Source of the DNA: Nocardia coubleae NBRC 108252
GTDB taxonomy: Bacteria; Actinomycetota; Actinomycetes; Mycobacteriales; Mycobacteriaceae
NCBI RefSeq assembly: GCF_001612805.1
Contig: NZ_BDBD01000026.1
Location: forward strand, 80,880 to 144,879
DNA length: 64,000 bases
Direction: 5' to 3'
Shown here piece after piece: positions 16,797 through 24,649 of the stretch. A program made the translations under genes and the position numbers. The notes beneath the pieces were generated by a model. The model did not search any database and had not been told where the DNA came from. It saw only the letters and a list, made by a program, of their open reading frames with translations. The stretch's first letter is position 1; every line of letters starts with the position of its first letter.

Positions 16797-17842
16797 GTCG
16801 TCATGAAACCACCTCCGCGCAGCCAGGCGAGGGCAGCGTGCACGGCGCGTCCCGCGGCCGGATCGCCTACCGCGATGCGGGCGCTGCCGTCGGGATAGGC
16901 CTTGGCTTTGATCCCGGCCCGGCGCAGCGCCGTCGCCACGCCGGGGCCCGGCAGGTACAGGAAGTTCGCGTGACTTTCCGGAATGTCGAAACCGCATGCC
17001 CGCAACGACAAGCGCAACACATCGCGTTCCCGATTGATGCGCTCCACCCGCTCGCGCAATTCCTCGCCTGCCGCGTAGGCGGCCCGCACGGCGGCGACCG
17101 AGGCGGTGGCGACCCCGAACGGCAACTGCTGCGCGCGGACCCGCTCGATGAGCGCACCGCGCCCGACGCAGTAGCCGATACGCAGCCCCGCCAGCCCGTA
17201 CGCCTTGGAGAACGTGCGAAGGACGAGCACGTTCGGATGCCGGGCCAGCAGAGCATGCAGATCGAGCCGATCGCCCGCCGCGAGGAATTCGACGTAGGCC
17301 TCGTCGAGCAGCACCGGCACCCGCTGCGGCACCGCCGCGACGAACTTGCGAACGGCGCCCGCGTCGAGCACCGTCCCGGTCGGATTGTGCGGCCTGCACA
17401 GCACTACGAGCGCCGTCCGCCGGTTCACCGCGCGTCGCATGGCGGTGAGGTCCTGGTTGCCGGACAGATCGAGTGGCACCGGGACGACCGTCATCCCGGC
17501 CATCTCCGCCATGATCGGATACCCGTCGAATGTCGGTGTGCCCGTGACGAGTTCACCGCCACCCAGGGCGCGCATCACCTGCATCGCGACCCCGGTGGCC
17601 CCGGCGCCGACCACCACGTCCGCGGAGGAGACACCGAGGTGCGTGGCGATGATTCGGGGCAGTTCCTGCGGCAGAAACTCGGGGTACCGATTGGCTTGGG
17701 CGAGAGTCTCTTTCACTGCGGCGAGAACAGAGGGTAAAGGCGGAAAAGGGTTCTCGCTGAGGCCGAGGTCGAACGCGGTCGGTGCCGGTGCGCTGCCGAA
17801 CCGCTGCGACGGGATGGTCGGCTCGACCAACCGCACACTCAT
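16793..17842 (-). CDS. HisC-like class I/II PLP-dependent aminotransferase
   Basis: 349 residues, the length of histidinol-phosphate or aromatic aminotransferases. It shows GLSENPFPPLPSV at the N-terminus, the CRPHNPTGT motif, LLDEAYVEF with the PLP-ring Asp, and the Schiff-base lysine in TFSKAYGLAGLRIGY (Lys213). C-terminal NFLYLPGPG and RIAVGDP complete the fold. The operon contains no histidine genes, so the substrate is probably a keto acid or aldehyde made by its neighbours. Its start overlaps the KAS III-like gene by 4 nt. Confidence 0.85.
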   Translation of the reverse strand: MSVRLVEPTIPSQRFGSAPAPTAFDLGLSENPFPPLPSVLAAVKETLAQANRYPEFLPQELPRIIATHLGVSSADVVVGAGATGVAMQVMRALGGGELVTGTPTFDGYPIMAEMAGMTVVPVPLDLSGNQDLTAMRRAVNRRTALVVLCRPHNPTGTVLDAGAVRKFVAAVPQRVPVLLDEAYVEFLAAGDRLDLHALLARHPNVLVLRTFSKAYGLAGLRIGYCVGRGALIERVRAQQLPFGVATASVAAVRAAYAAGEELRERVERINRERDVLRLSLRACGFDIPESHANFLYLPGPGVATALRRAGIKAKAYPDGSARIAVGDPAAGRAVHAALAWLRGGGFMTT

Positions 17843-18852
17843 CGCGCCGCGCCCCAGCGCACGGCCGCGGCACCGGCGAAGTCACCCGCGTGCGCGAATG
17901 CCGACAGCAGCACAACCGAACCGTTGCGCAATCGTCCGGCCTGGTTCTCCACGTCGAGCGTTACGGGAATGCCTGCGGCGAAGAGGTTTCCGCACCGGTC
18001 GAAGGTGTCCGGATGACGGTCGGCGGGCAATTCCAGCGCGTCGTGCCAATTGCGCAGGAACAGCCGATTGGGCTGATTGGTGACGAAGGTATCGATATCG
18101 CGGCTCTTCACCCCGATCCGATCACACACCGCGAGCGCCACTTCCGGAACGAGCCGGTTGCCACGCGCGAACACCTTGGTGATCTTCGATTCGGAGAAAC
18201 TCACGCACCCCTGGCCCTCACCCGGTTCCCAGTACTTGCGGGTGCCGTTGGTGGTGAAGTCCATATCGCCCGCGAATTCGGGGTAGGTGCGGCATTCGAT
18301 ATCCAGAATCGGCGCCGAATCATCCTTGCGCAGCAGACCGATTCCGCAACCGTCGCCGGGCACCGGGGCCTGGGCGAGTTTGCGGATGTCGGGCTGGGTG
18401 AACACCGGGCCCGCGCAATTCTGGGCCGCGACGATCAGCGCCGTCTTCGCGTCGCTCGTCGCCATCATCATGCGCGCCATCGCCATCATGTGCACGAAGG
18501 CCGCGCAGCCGCTGTTGTGTACGTCGAGCACCTGCGAGGGGCGCGCACCGAGCCTGCGGGCCAGCTCGGGTGCGGCGCCGAGCACCGGATTGTCGGGCAG
18601 CTGGGTGTGGGTGATGATGATGTCGATCTCGGCGGCGAGGTCGGCGCCGTGGCGTTCGCGCAGCACGTCGAAGGCGCGTTCGGCCATGTCGACGGCGGTT
18701 TCGTCGCGCCCCACATGGTGGCGCCCGGTGGGCGAACGGAACATCACGTTCTTGGCCATCCGCTCCGAGCGGGAGAACTGGGTGAAGTATTCGGTCGGCA
18801 CCGGGTCACCGGGCAGGTAACTCGCGACATCGACCAGACTCACTGACGGCAT
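17839..18852 (-). CDS. KAS III-like (FabH/thiolase-fold) condensing enzyme with altered active site
   Basis: About 337 residues. The nucleophile is in VHNSGCAAFVHMM (Cys116). The C-terminal Asn of the Cys-His-Asn triad is in GNLFAAGIPVTLD (Asn289). The usual His in the PHQAN motif is replaced: the equivalent stretch reads TNQPN (Asn259). KAS III proteins condense acyl-CoA with malonyl-ACP, while relatives make esters, amides or other C-C bonds. The loss of His suggests non-decarboxylative or acyl-transfer chemistry. Possible starts are ATG 18852, just after the upstream TGA, and GTG 18858, overlapping it. Confidence 0.82.
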   Translation of the reverse strand: MPSVSLVDVASYLPGDPVPTEYFTQFSRSERMAKNVMFRSPTGRHHVGRDETAVDMAERAFDVLRERHGADLAAEIDIIITHTQLPDNPVLGAAPELARRLGARPSQVLDVHNSGCAAFVHMMAMARMMMATSDAKTALIVAAQNCAGPVFTQPDIRKLAQAPVPGDGCGIGLLRKDDSAPILDIECRTYPEFAGDMDFTTNGTRKYWEPGEGQGCVSFSESKITKVFARGNRLVPEVALAVCDRIGVKSRDIDTFVTNQPNRLFLRNWHDALELPADRHPDTFDRCGNLFAAGIPVTLDVENQAGRLRNGSVVLLSAFAHAGDFAGAAAVRWGAAR

Positions 18853-18854
18853 AC

Positions 18855-19514
18855 TCACTGCATCCACTCCGGCTTGATCGGCAGCCCGTTGGCCGCGCGG
18901 TATTCACAAATGGCCTTGAGGTTGTCCAGCTCCAGCTGGTGACCGGCGGAGAACATGTCCCAGAAATCGCCGACCCACACCGGCCGCTTCGGCGGCGCGG
19001 TCTCGGGATAACCGTTCTCGTCGTAGAAAGGGTGTTTGCAGTTCACCCACAGCACCACCGAACCGGGCTTGTGGAACACCACTTGCGCGTCGACCACCCG
19101 CATCAGGTAGATCATCCACAGGTGTTCGGACTGGTCCCAGGCACAGTGATAGTCGACGGTCATCGCGTCGGAATGGGCGACGGTGCGGGTGAAACACTTG
19201 GTCTCGTCACCGAGCCGGTCGTAGGAAAGCCACAGCCCCGGTTCGTCGGTTTCGGTGAATCCGCGCAGGCTGTAGGTCCATTCCTCGAGCGAACGGGTGT
19301 CGGCGAGATATTCGAAGACCTCGCGGGGCGGTGCGTCGATATAGGTCTGGACCGGGCAGTAGTCACCGAAGATCTGGTCGTGCGGGTACACCGAACGCAG
19401 CATGTCCATGATGATCGGGGTCGTCGCCTCCCGGTCCGAGTTCTCGATGCGCAGCACGCCGGGCACCGTCTGGCCGGGAATGTCGCTGAGTGCGGGCAGG
19501 GCACTAGTTGTCAC
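18855..19514 (-). CDS. SRPBCC-superfamily protein (polyketide cyclase/dehydrase-like)
   Basis: 219 residues from a GTG preceded by GAGGAG 7 nt upstream. The helix-grip fold is suggested by VQTYIDAPPREVFEYLADTR, then EEWTYSLRGFTE and LDNLKAICEYRA at the C-terminus. The middle is rich in aromatic residues and His (VDYHCAWDQSEHLWMIY, VNCKHPFYDENG), suiting a ligand pocket. SRPBCC proteins bind hydrophobic ligands or catalyse aromatase and cyclase steps. It lies between the ThDP enzyme and the KAS III-like gene, so it may shape or hold their product. Confidence 0.78.
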   Translation of the reverse strand: MTTSALPALSDIPGQTVPGVLRIENSDREATTPIIMDMLRSVYPHDQIFGDYCPVQTYIDAPPREVFEYLADTRSLEEWTYSLRGFTETDEPGLWLSYDRLGDETKCFTRTVAHSDAMTVDYHCAWDQSEHLWMIYLMRVVDAQVVFHKPGSVVLWVNCKHPFYDENGYPETAPPKRPVWVGDFWDMFSAGHQLELDNLKAICEYRAANGLPIKPEWMQ

Positions 19515-19531
19515 GGTGTTCTCCTCGTTGG

Positions 19532-21355
19532 TCAGGAAAGGAAGGGCAGAAACGGCGGGATTTCGTCGGGGTCGCAAAGGATTTCGACGAAGGACGGACC
19601 GTCGGTGGTGAGGCAGCGGCGCAGGGTCGCGTCGAGTTCGGTGGGGTCGTCGACGGTGTGGGCGGGTAATCCGGGGAACATGGCGGCGATGCCCGCCCCG
19701 AGACGTGTGGTGCGGAAACGGTTGAAGCTGTATCGATCTCGGTAATAGATCTGTTCACGGGTGACGCACATGGCGTGCGCGTTGTTGTTGAACACCACGA
19801 AGGTGATCGGCAGGTCGTATTCGACGGCGGTGTGGATCTCCATGCCGTGCATGAAGAACGACCCGTCGCCGGCGATCACGACGGTGCGGTGGGCGGCACC
19901 GCGGGCGAACGCCGAACCGATTCCGGCGCCGAACGCGTAACCCATGCCACCCATGCCGAGCGCGACGACGAATCGTCCACCCTCGGGCACCCGTAGGTAA
20001 TGCACCACCGAGGCGCCGGTGTTACCCGCGTCGGCGAAAATGTCGGCGCCCTCGGGCAGTTCGCGCTGAACCGCCTCTACGACTGTGCGGTAGCGCAGGC
20101 CGGGGCCGTCGGCGGCCGGAACGGACATGAGGGTGAGGTCGGTGTTGTGCGGTTCGGTGCGTGTGGTTACGGCTGAGTCGTGGTCGACCACGGGGTGGTG
20201 TCGCTCGGGATGCAGGACGGTCAGCGCCGTCGCGAGGTCGGTGCTGGTCGCGTGCGTGGCGGGCAGGTAGGGGGTCAGCGCTCCGACGCTGAGCAGGGGT
20301 AGCCCGGCGAGGGCGTCGTCGAGGCCCGCGCGGGCGGTGACCGGGAGGCGGGTGCCGACCAGCAGGCAGGCACTCGCCGATTCGAGCGCATCGAGCAGGT
20401 CGGCGTGACCCATGCTGCCCGCGACACCGCAGAAGCTGGGGCCGGTGTTGGAATACACGTCCTTCGCGTCCGGTGCCACACCGATCGAGGCATCGAGTGC
20501 CTCGACCAGTTCAGCGAGTTCGGTCCGGGCATCATCGCGGGCGACCTGATCGCCCGCGATGACCACGACCTTTCCCAACCTGCGGGCGGCGGCGAGCTGA
20601 GTGGCGACCTCGGCAAGGGTGCTGTCGATCGAGACGAGCTCGGCCAGTGCGTTGTGCTCGTACTCGGCGCCGACCGAGGTGACGGACTCGGCAAGCGCGC
20701 CCGGCTCGTCTATGGCGGCGACCTCGGCAAGGGCGCTGTGCTGGTGGATGGCCGAGGTGGTCGGTCCGGTGACTGCCCGGCCGCCGGTCGCGGGCCGTTG
20801 ACCATTGCTGCGTGCCGCGATCAGATCCGGCATCATCTGCTGCTGAATATCCTTGGGTAGCAACAACACCGCAGGGCCACCGGACTCGGCTGCCGCGATT
20901 GCCTCGGCGAGTTGCCCGGGCACCTGCGCCGGTTCGGTGACCCGCGCGCAGTATCGGCTCACGGTCGCGAACAACGCTGCCGCGTCGAGAGATTCGGCCA
21001 GTCCGCTGGAATCCTGGAACGCGCCGCGGCCTTCCAGGCTCGTCGGCGGCTGACCGACCAGCGCGAGTACCGGCACCCGCGATGCGAACGACTCCGCCAG
21101 CCCGGCAACCAGATTCACCGCGCCACCACCGGACGTGGCTGCGACGACCCCGAGCCCGCCGGTGGTGCGCGCGTACCCGTCGGCCATGGTCGCCGCCGAG
21201 AACTCGTGTTTGGCGATGATCCCGGCCGGGTGGCCGCCCGCGTCGAAGATCGCGTCGTAGAGGTCTTCGATATTGGCGCCGTCGACGCCGAAGATCTGGC
21301 CGATGCCCCGGTCGGCCACCGCTCGCACCAGGTAGTCCACCACTCGGTCCGGCAT
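19532..21355 (-). CDS. thiamine-diphosphate enzyme of the acetolactate synthase/decarboxylase family
   Basis: 607 residues, first gene of the operon, with AAGGAG upstream of ATG 21355. The N-terminal pyrimidine-binding domain has the catalytic Glu in KHEFSAATMADGYAR (Glu51). The central domain is followed by the ThDP-Mg motif GDGSFFMHGMEIHTAVEYDL through FNNNAHAM near the C-terminus. The family forms or breaks C-C bonds next to a carbonyl, as in acetolactate synthase or benzaldehyde lyase. The linker at about residues 207-252 is odd, with four (A/T)LAE-type repeats (SALAEVAAID, GALAESVTSV, NALAELVSID, STLAEVATQ). With no regulatory small subunit and this context, a biosynthetic carboligase is more likely than IlvB. 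Confidence 0.85.
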   Translation of the reverse strand: MPDRVVDYLVRAVADRGIGQIFGVDGANIEDLYDAIFDAGGHPAGIIAKHEFSAATMADGYARTTGGLGVVAATSGGGAVNLVAGLAESFASRVPVLALVGQPPTSLEGRGAFQDSSGLAESLDAAALFATVSRYCARVTEPAQVPGQLAEAIAAAESGGPAVLLLPKDIQQQMMPDLIAARSNGQRPATGGRAVTGPTTSAIHQHSALAEVAAIDEPGALAESVTSVGAEYEHNALAELVSIDSTLAEVATQLAAARRLGKVVVIAGDQVARDDARTELAELVEALDASIGVAPDAKDVYSNTGPSFCGVAGSMGHADLLDALESASACLLVGTRLPVTARAGLDDALAGLPLLSVGALTPYLPATHATSTDLATALTVLHPERHHPVVDHDSAVTTRTEPHNTDLTLMSVPAADGPGLRYRTVVEAVQRELPEGADIFADAGNTGASVVHYLRVPEGGRFVVALGMGGMGYAFGAGIGSAFARGAAHRTVVIAGDGSFFMHGMEIHTAVEYDLPITFVVFNNNAHAMCVTREQIYYRDRYSFNRFRTTRLGAGIAAMFPGLPAHTVDDPTELDATLRRCLTTDGPSFVEILCDPDEIPPFLPFLS

Positions 21356-21471
21356 CGGCACTCCTTCTCCGCCATGCGAAACGCGGCGGTGACCACCGCC
21401 GTCACCTCGGATTACGTGGCACGCCGACGCCGAGTTCAGAGGGTGGGCGAATACCAACCCTTGTGTGTACG

Positions 21472-21487
21472 TATACATCTATGTATA
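21472..21487. promoter_or_regulatory. palindromic operator candidate ahead of the EXLDI gene
   Basis: Perfect 7-bp arms TATACAT / ATGTATA around CT, in the 140-bp gap between the divergent ThDP operon and the EXLDI gene, 8 bp before the latter's ATG. It is AT-rich in a GC-rich genome. The ribbon-helix-helix-like N-terminus of the EXLDI protein could bind it. Confidence 0.65.
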
Positions 21488-21495
21488 TTGAGTTC

Positions 21496-22020
21496 ATGCC
21501 CAACAAGACGATCTACGTATCCGACGACGATCTGCCGGTGTTCCAGCGGGCACAGGAGCTCGTCGGCGGGAACCTATCCAGCACGGTGGTCAGCGCGCTG
21601 CGCAAGCTCATCGAGTCGGAGGAGGGTCGTGCGGCCGGGTTCGACGAGGTCGTCCTGAGGGTCGGTCGCGACGGCGTGCGACAGGTGCGGTTCCAGGGCG
21701 TTCTACTGGGCGAGTGGCGCGATATGACCGACAAGCGGACGCTGCACCAGCAGGTGTATCGCAGCCGCAAGGGCAAGTTCGTGCTCGCCACTCACACCGC
21801 GAAGTGGAAGGACTACCCGTCCGACGACCTCGGTGACCTGAAGGACTGGAAGAACTGGCGGCGCCTGCTCGGCATCGGCGAGCAGGCCACTGACTGGGGC
21901 GACTACGAGTACGAGATCCTCGACGATCTGAAAGACCTGAAGGACCGCATCCCCGACAACCTGTACCGCAAGGTCGAAGAGGTCACCGCGCACCCGCGCA
22001 TCGAAGACCTCGACATCTAG
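21496..22020 (+). CDS. EXLDI-family protein with a CopG-like N-terminus
   Basis: 174 residues. The N-terminal segment TIYVSDDDLPVFQRAQEL plus SSTVVSALRKLIESEE resembles a ribbon-helix-helix DNA-binding domain. The C-terminus ends in RIEDLDI, the hallmark of the EXLDI family. The middle is charged, with aromatic repeats (DDLGDLKDWKNWRRLLGIG, DDLKDLKDRIPDNLY). As I recall, the family is typically encoded beside DrrA-type ABC transporters, as here. A role as autoregulator of the transporter is inferred from the palindrome just upstream. No clear ribosome site is visible. Confidence 0.8.
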   Translation: MPNKTIYVSDDDLPVFQRAQELVGGNLSSTVVSALRKLIESEEGRAAGFDEVVLRVGRDGVRQVRFQGVLLGEWRDMTDKRTLHQQVYRSRKGKFVLATHTAKWKDYPSDDLGDLKDWKNWRRLLGIGEQATDWGDYEYEILDDLKDLKDRIPDNLYRKVEEVTAHPRIEDLDI

Positions 22021-22042
22021 CGCACCACAACAACTCTCACCG

Positions 22043-22069
22043 ACACCGCGGCCCCGAGGGGGGCGGTGT
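22043..22069 (+). repeat. GC-rich hairpin between EXLDI and ABC genes
   Basis: ACACCGC / GCGGTGT outer arms, with an inner CCCC/GGGG stem. There is no T-run after it. It may attenuate or process the EXLDI-ABC transcript. Confidence 0.5.
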
Positions 22070-22126
22070 GGCTAAAACATGCACCTATTCGCACCAATGA
22101 ATGCAATCTTCTGGAAAGGGACGACC

Positions 22127-23083
22127 ATGGTTCACCCGGCCATCACCGCCCGCGGCCTGCGTAAGGCGTACGGCGAGCACACAGTTCTCGACGGCATCGA
22201 CCTCACCGTCGCCGAGGGCACGATCTTCTCCCTGCTCGGCCCCAACGGCGCGGGCAAGACCACCACCGTGCAGATCCTCACCACCCTGATCGGCGCCGAC
22301 GACGGCGAGATCCGGGTCGGTGGCCACGACGTTCGCACCTCGGTCGACGACGTGCGGGAACTCATCGGCGTGACGGGCCAGTTCGCCGCCGTCGACGAGT
22401 TGCTCACCGGCCGCGAGAATCTCGAACTCATGGGCGCCCTGAACCACCTCCCGAAGCGGGAGATCCGCAGTCTTGCCACCGAACTGCTGGAACGGTTCGA
22501 CCTCGTCGAGGCCGCCGACAAGCCGGCGAGCACCTACTCCGGCGGGATGACCCGCAGGCTCGACCTGGCCATGACCCTCGTCGGCGACCCGCGCATCATC
22601 TTCCTCGACGAACCGACCACCGGCCTCGACCCGCGCAGCCGCCGGTCCATCTGGGACATCATCCGCACGCTCGTCGACGACCTCGGCGTCACCGTCTTCC
22701 TCACCACCCAGTACCTGGAGGAAGCCGACCAGCTGGCCGACCGCATCGCGGTGCTCGATCAGGGCCGCATCGTCGCCGAAGGCACCGCGGCCGAACTCAA
22801 ACGACTCATTCCCGGCGGACACATCCGCATCGACTTCGCCGACCGTGCCCGCCTCGACGCGGCGCGCTTCGCCCTCGGTTCCTCGGCGCAGGTGCTCGAA
22901 GGCAGCGACGGCCTCACGCTCGCCGTGCCGGGCGACGGCGGCGTGCGTTCGCTGCGCGCGGTGCTCGATGTGCTCGACGCCAATCGGATCGAGGCGGGCG
23001 GCATCTCGGTGCACACTCCGAACCTCGACGACGTATTCCTCACCCTCACCGGCAAGCCGACCACTCAGGAGACCGTGCGATGA
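22127..23083 (+). CDS. DrrA-family ABC transporter ATP-binding protein
   Basis: 318 residues from ATG 22127, with GAAAGGG upstream. Walker A is GPNGAGKTT. The signature is YSGGMTRRLDLAM and Walker B is IIFLDEPTTGLDPRSRR. The D-loop and H-loop region is TTQYLEEADQLADRI. The C-terminal extension (DANRIEAGGISVHTPNLDDVFLTLTG) is typical of the daunorubicin-resistance DrrA type, which drives export of drugs or lipids. It overlaps the permease gene by 4 nt. Confidence 0.93.
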   Translation: MVHPAITARGLRKAYGEHTVLDGIDLTVAEGTIFSLLGPNGAGKTTTVQILTTLIGADDGEIRVGGHDVRTSVDDVRELIGVTGQFAAVDELLTGRENLELMGALNHLPKREIRSLATELLERFDLVEAADKPASTYSGGMTRRLDLAMTLVGDPRIIFLDEPTTGLDPRSRRSIWDIIRTLVDDLGVTVFLTTQYLEEADQLADRIAVLDQGRIVAEGTAAELKRLIPGGHIRIDFADRARLDAARFALGSSAQVLEGSDGLTLAVPGDGGVRSLRAVLDVLDANRIEAGGISVHTPNLDDVFLTLTGKPTTQETVR

Positions 23084-23862
23084 CCACCCAGACCGTCCGG
23101 CGCGATCACACGTTCGCCGACACGATGACGATGTTGCGCCGCAACATCACCCACGCCAAGCGCTATCCGAGCATGACGTTCAGCATCATCATCATGCCGA
23201 TCGTGCTGCTGCTCGTATTCAACTACGTGTTCGGCGGTGCGCTCGAAAAGTCGTCCGGCGGTGAGTACATCGACTATCTGGCACCGGGCATGCTCTTGCT
23301 GCTACCCGCCTACATGACGGTGTCGGTGGCGGTCTCGATCGCCACCGACGCCAGCAAGGGCATCGTGAACCGCTTTCGGGTGATGGCGATTTCGCAATCC
23401 TCGATGCTCACCGGCCATGTGCTCGGCGCACTCATCCAAGCGATGGCGGGTATCACGGTGATGACCGCTGTGGCGCTGCTCATCGGGTTCCGGCCCAACG
23501 CCAACGCTTTGGAATGGGTGGCGGCCTTCGGGTTGCTCGCGCTGGTGACCTTCGCCTTCGTCTGGCTCGCCATCGCACTCGGCCTGCTGTCGCCGAACGC
23601 CGAAAGCGCCAGCAACGCACCGTTTCCCATCGTGATGATGCCGTTCCTCGGCAGCGGCCTGGTCGCCACCGACACCATGCCGGTCGGCCTGCGTCAGTTC
23701 GCCGAGTACCAGCCTTTCACCCCCATCACCGAAACCCTGCGCGGACTGCTGATGGGCACCGAGATCGGGGTGAACGGCTGGGTGTCGCTGGCCTGGTGCG
23801 CGGTGATCGCCGGTGGCGGGTTCCTCTGGTCGAAGTCGATCTTCCGCAAGCAAACCCGCTGA
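23080..23862 (+). CDS. DrrB-family ABC-2 transporter permease
   Basis: 260 residues with six predicted membrane helices of the ABC-2 type. An N-terminal amphipathic segment (TMLRRNITHAKRYPS) is followed by MTFSIIIMPIVLLLVFNYVFGG and a conserved GxxYIDYLAPG-like stretch (GGEYIDYLAPGMLLLL). The last third carries the family turn FAEYQPFTPITETLRGLLMG. It forms an exporter with the preceding ATPase and ends at a strong terminator. Given the divergent biosynthetic genes, it may export their product. Confidence 0.9.
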   Translation: MTTQTVRRDHTFADTMTMLRRNITHAKRYPSMTFSIIIMPIVLLLVFNYVFGGALEKSSGGEYIDYLAPGMLLLLPAYMTVSVAVSIATDASKGIVNRFRVMAISQSSMLTGHVLGALIQAMAGITVMTAVALLIGFRPNANALEWVAAFGLLALVTFAFVWLAIALGLLSPNAESASNAPFPIVMMPFLGSGLVATDTMPVGLRQFAEYQPFTPITETLRGLLMGTEIGVNGWVSLAWCAVIAGGGFLWSKSIFRKQTR

Positions 23863-23873
23863 GAGACAGCAAG

Positions 23874-23906
23874 ATCCGGCCACCTCGCCAGGGGTGGCCG
23901 GATTTT
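23874..23906 (+). terminator. rho-independent terminator after the DrrAB-like operon
   Basis: 11-bp stem ATCCGGCCACC / GGTGGCCGGAT, 8-nt loop, then TTTT. It abuts the stop of the convergent yqgE gene. Confidence 0.88.
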
Positions 23907-24544
23907 CAGTTGCGTTCCAGTTCGATCGGGTGTGTGGCCAGCAGCGACAGCGGCAGCGGCTGACGCCGCAACACTCCTGCCCACAGGTCGTGGCGATCGG
24001 TCGCGACCGGGTCCGACGGCAATGCCGACACCACCACCCAGTCGTCGTTGTCGAGTTCACCCTCGAGCTGACCCATCGACCAGCCCGCGTACCCGGCGAA
24101 CACGCGAATGCCCTCCACCAGCGGGGCGATCTCGTCGGGATCGGCGTCCAGGTCCACGAGCACCACGCGACCGTCCACCCGGCGCAGCCCGCGCACCTCG
24201 CCGATCTCGGCGCCGACCCGGAGCACGCCGAGGCACAGCGCGGCGTCGCGTTTCACCGGTCCACCGATGTAGAGCTCGGCCGGCTCGGCCACCAGGTCGG
24301 CCCACAGCGGCAGCACATCGCGCACCGGGGTCTCGCTCGGGCGGTTGAGCACCACGCCGAGACTGCCCGCGTCGTTGTGCTCGATGACGTACACGACTGT
24401 CCGCCGAAAAGTAGGTTCTACCAGGTCGATCGCGGACACCAGCAGGTTACCGGCACGGATGCGGGCACCGAGCTGTCCGCGCCGTCGGTCGTCGCCGTGC
24501 CCGTCGCGAGTCCGGCGTTCGTCCGGGTCGTCTCCGCGTGCCAC
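23906..24544 (-). CDS. YqgE/AlgH family protein (UPF0301)
   Basis: 212 residues. It closely resembles the mycobacterial Rv0038 product. Shared stretches are LVEPTFRRTVVYVIEHND, GVVLNRPSETPV, YIGGPVKRDAALCL, GYAGWSMGQLEGEL and the C-terminal LLATHPIEL. The biochemical role of the family is unknown. GTG 24544 gives an N-terminal tail of about 28 charged residues before the conserved domain. The ribosome site is weak, so the exact start is uncertain. Confidence 0.88.
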   Translation of the reverse strand: MARGDDPDERRTRDGHGDDRRRGQLGARIRAGNLLVSAIDLVEPTFRRTVVYVIEHNDAGSLGVVLNRPSETPVRDVLPLWADLVAEPAELYIGGPVKRDAALCLGVLRVGAEIGEVRGLRRVDGRVVLVDLDADPDEIAPLVEGIRVFAGYAGWSMGQLEGELDNDDWVVVSALPSDPVATDRHDLWAGVLRRQPLPLSLLATHPIELERN

Positions 24545-24649
24545 CGGCCCATCATCGCATTGGATCGGGGTCCCGCGCTTCCCTCGACCCGGGGAGAGCC
24601 GGAAATATCTCGCCCCGACCGGCCCGGCGCTGCCCGGTAGGGTCGCGGC

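Noticed and set aside
16793..17842. Calling the aminotransferase HisC of histidine biosynthesis
   Set aside because: No other his genes are present and it is coupled to a KAS III-like gene and a cupin gene. The family resemblance does not fix the substrate.
19532..21355. Calling the ThDP enzyme acetolactate synthase IlvB
   Set aside because: No ilvN or ilvC nearby, an unusual repeat-bearing linker, and a secondary-metabolism-like neighbourhood.
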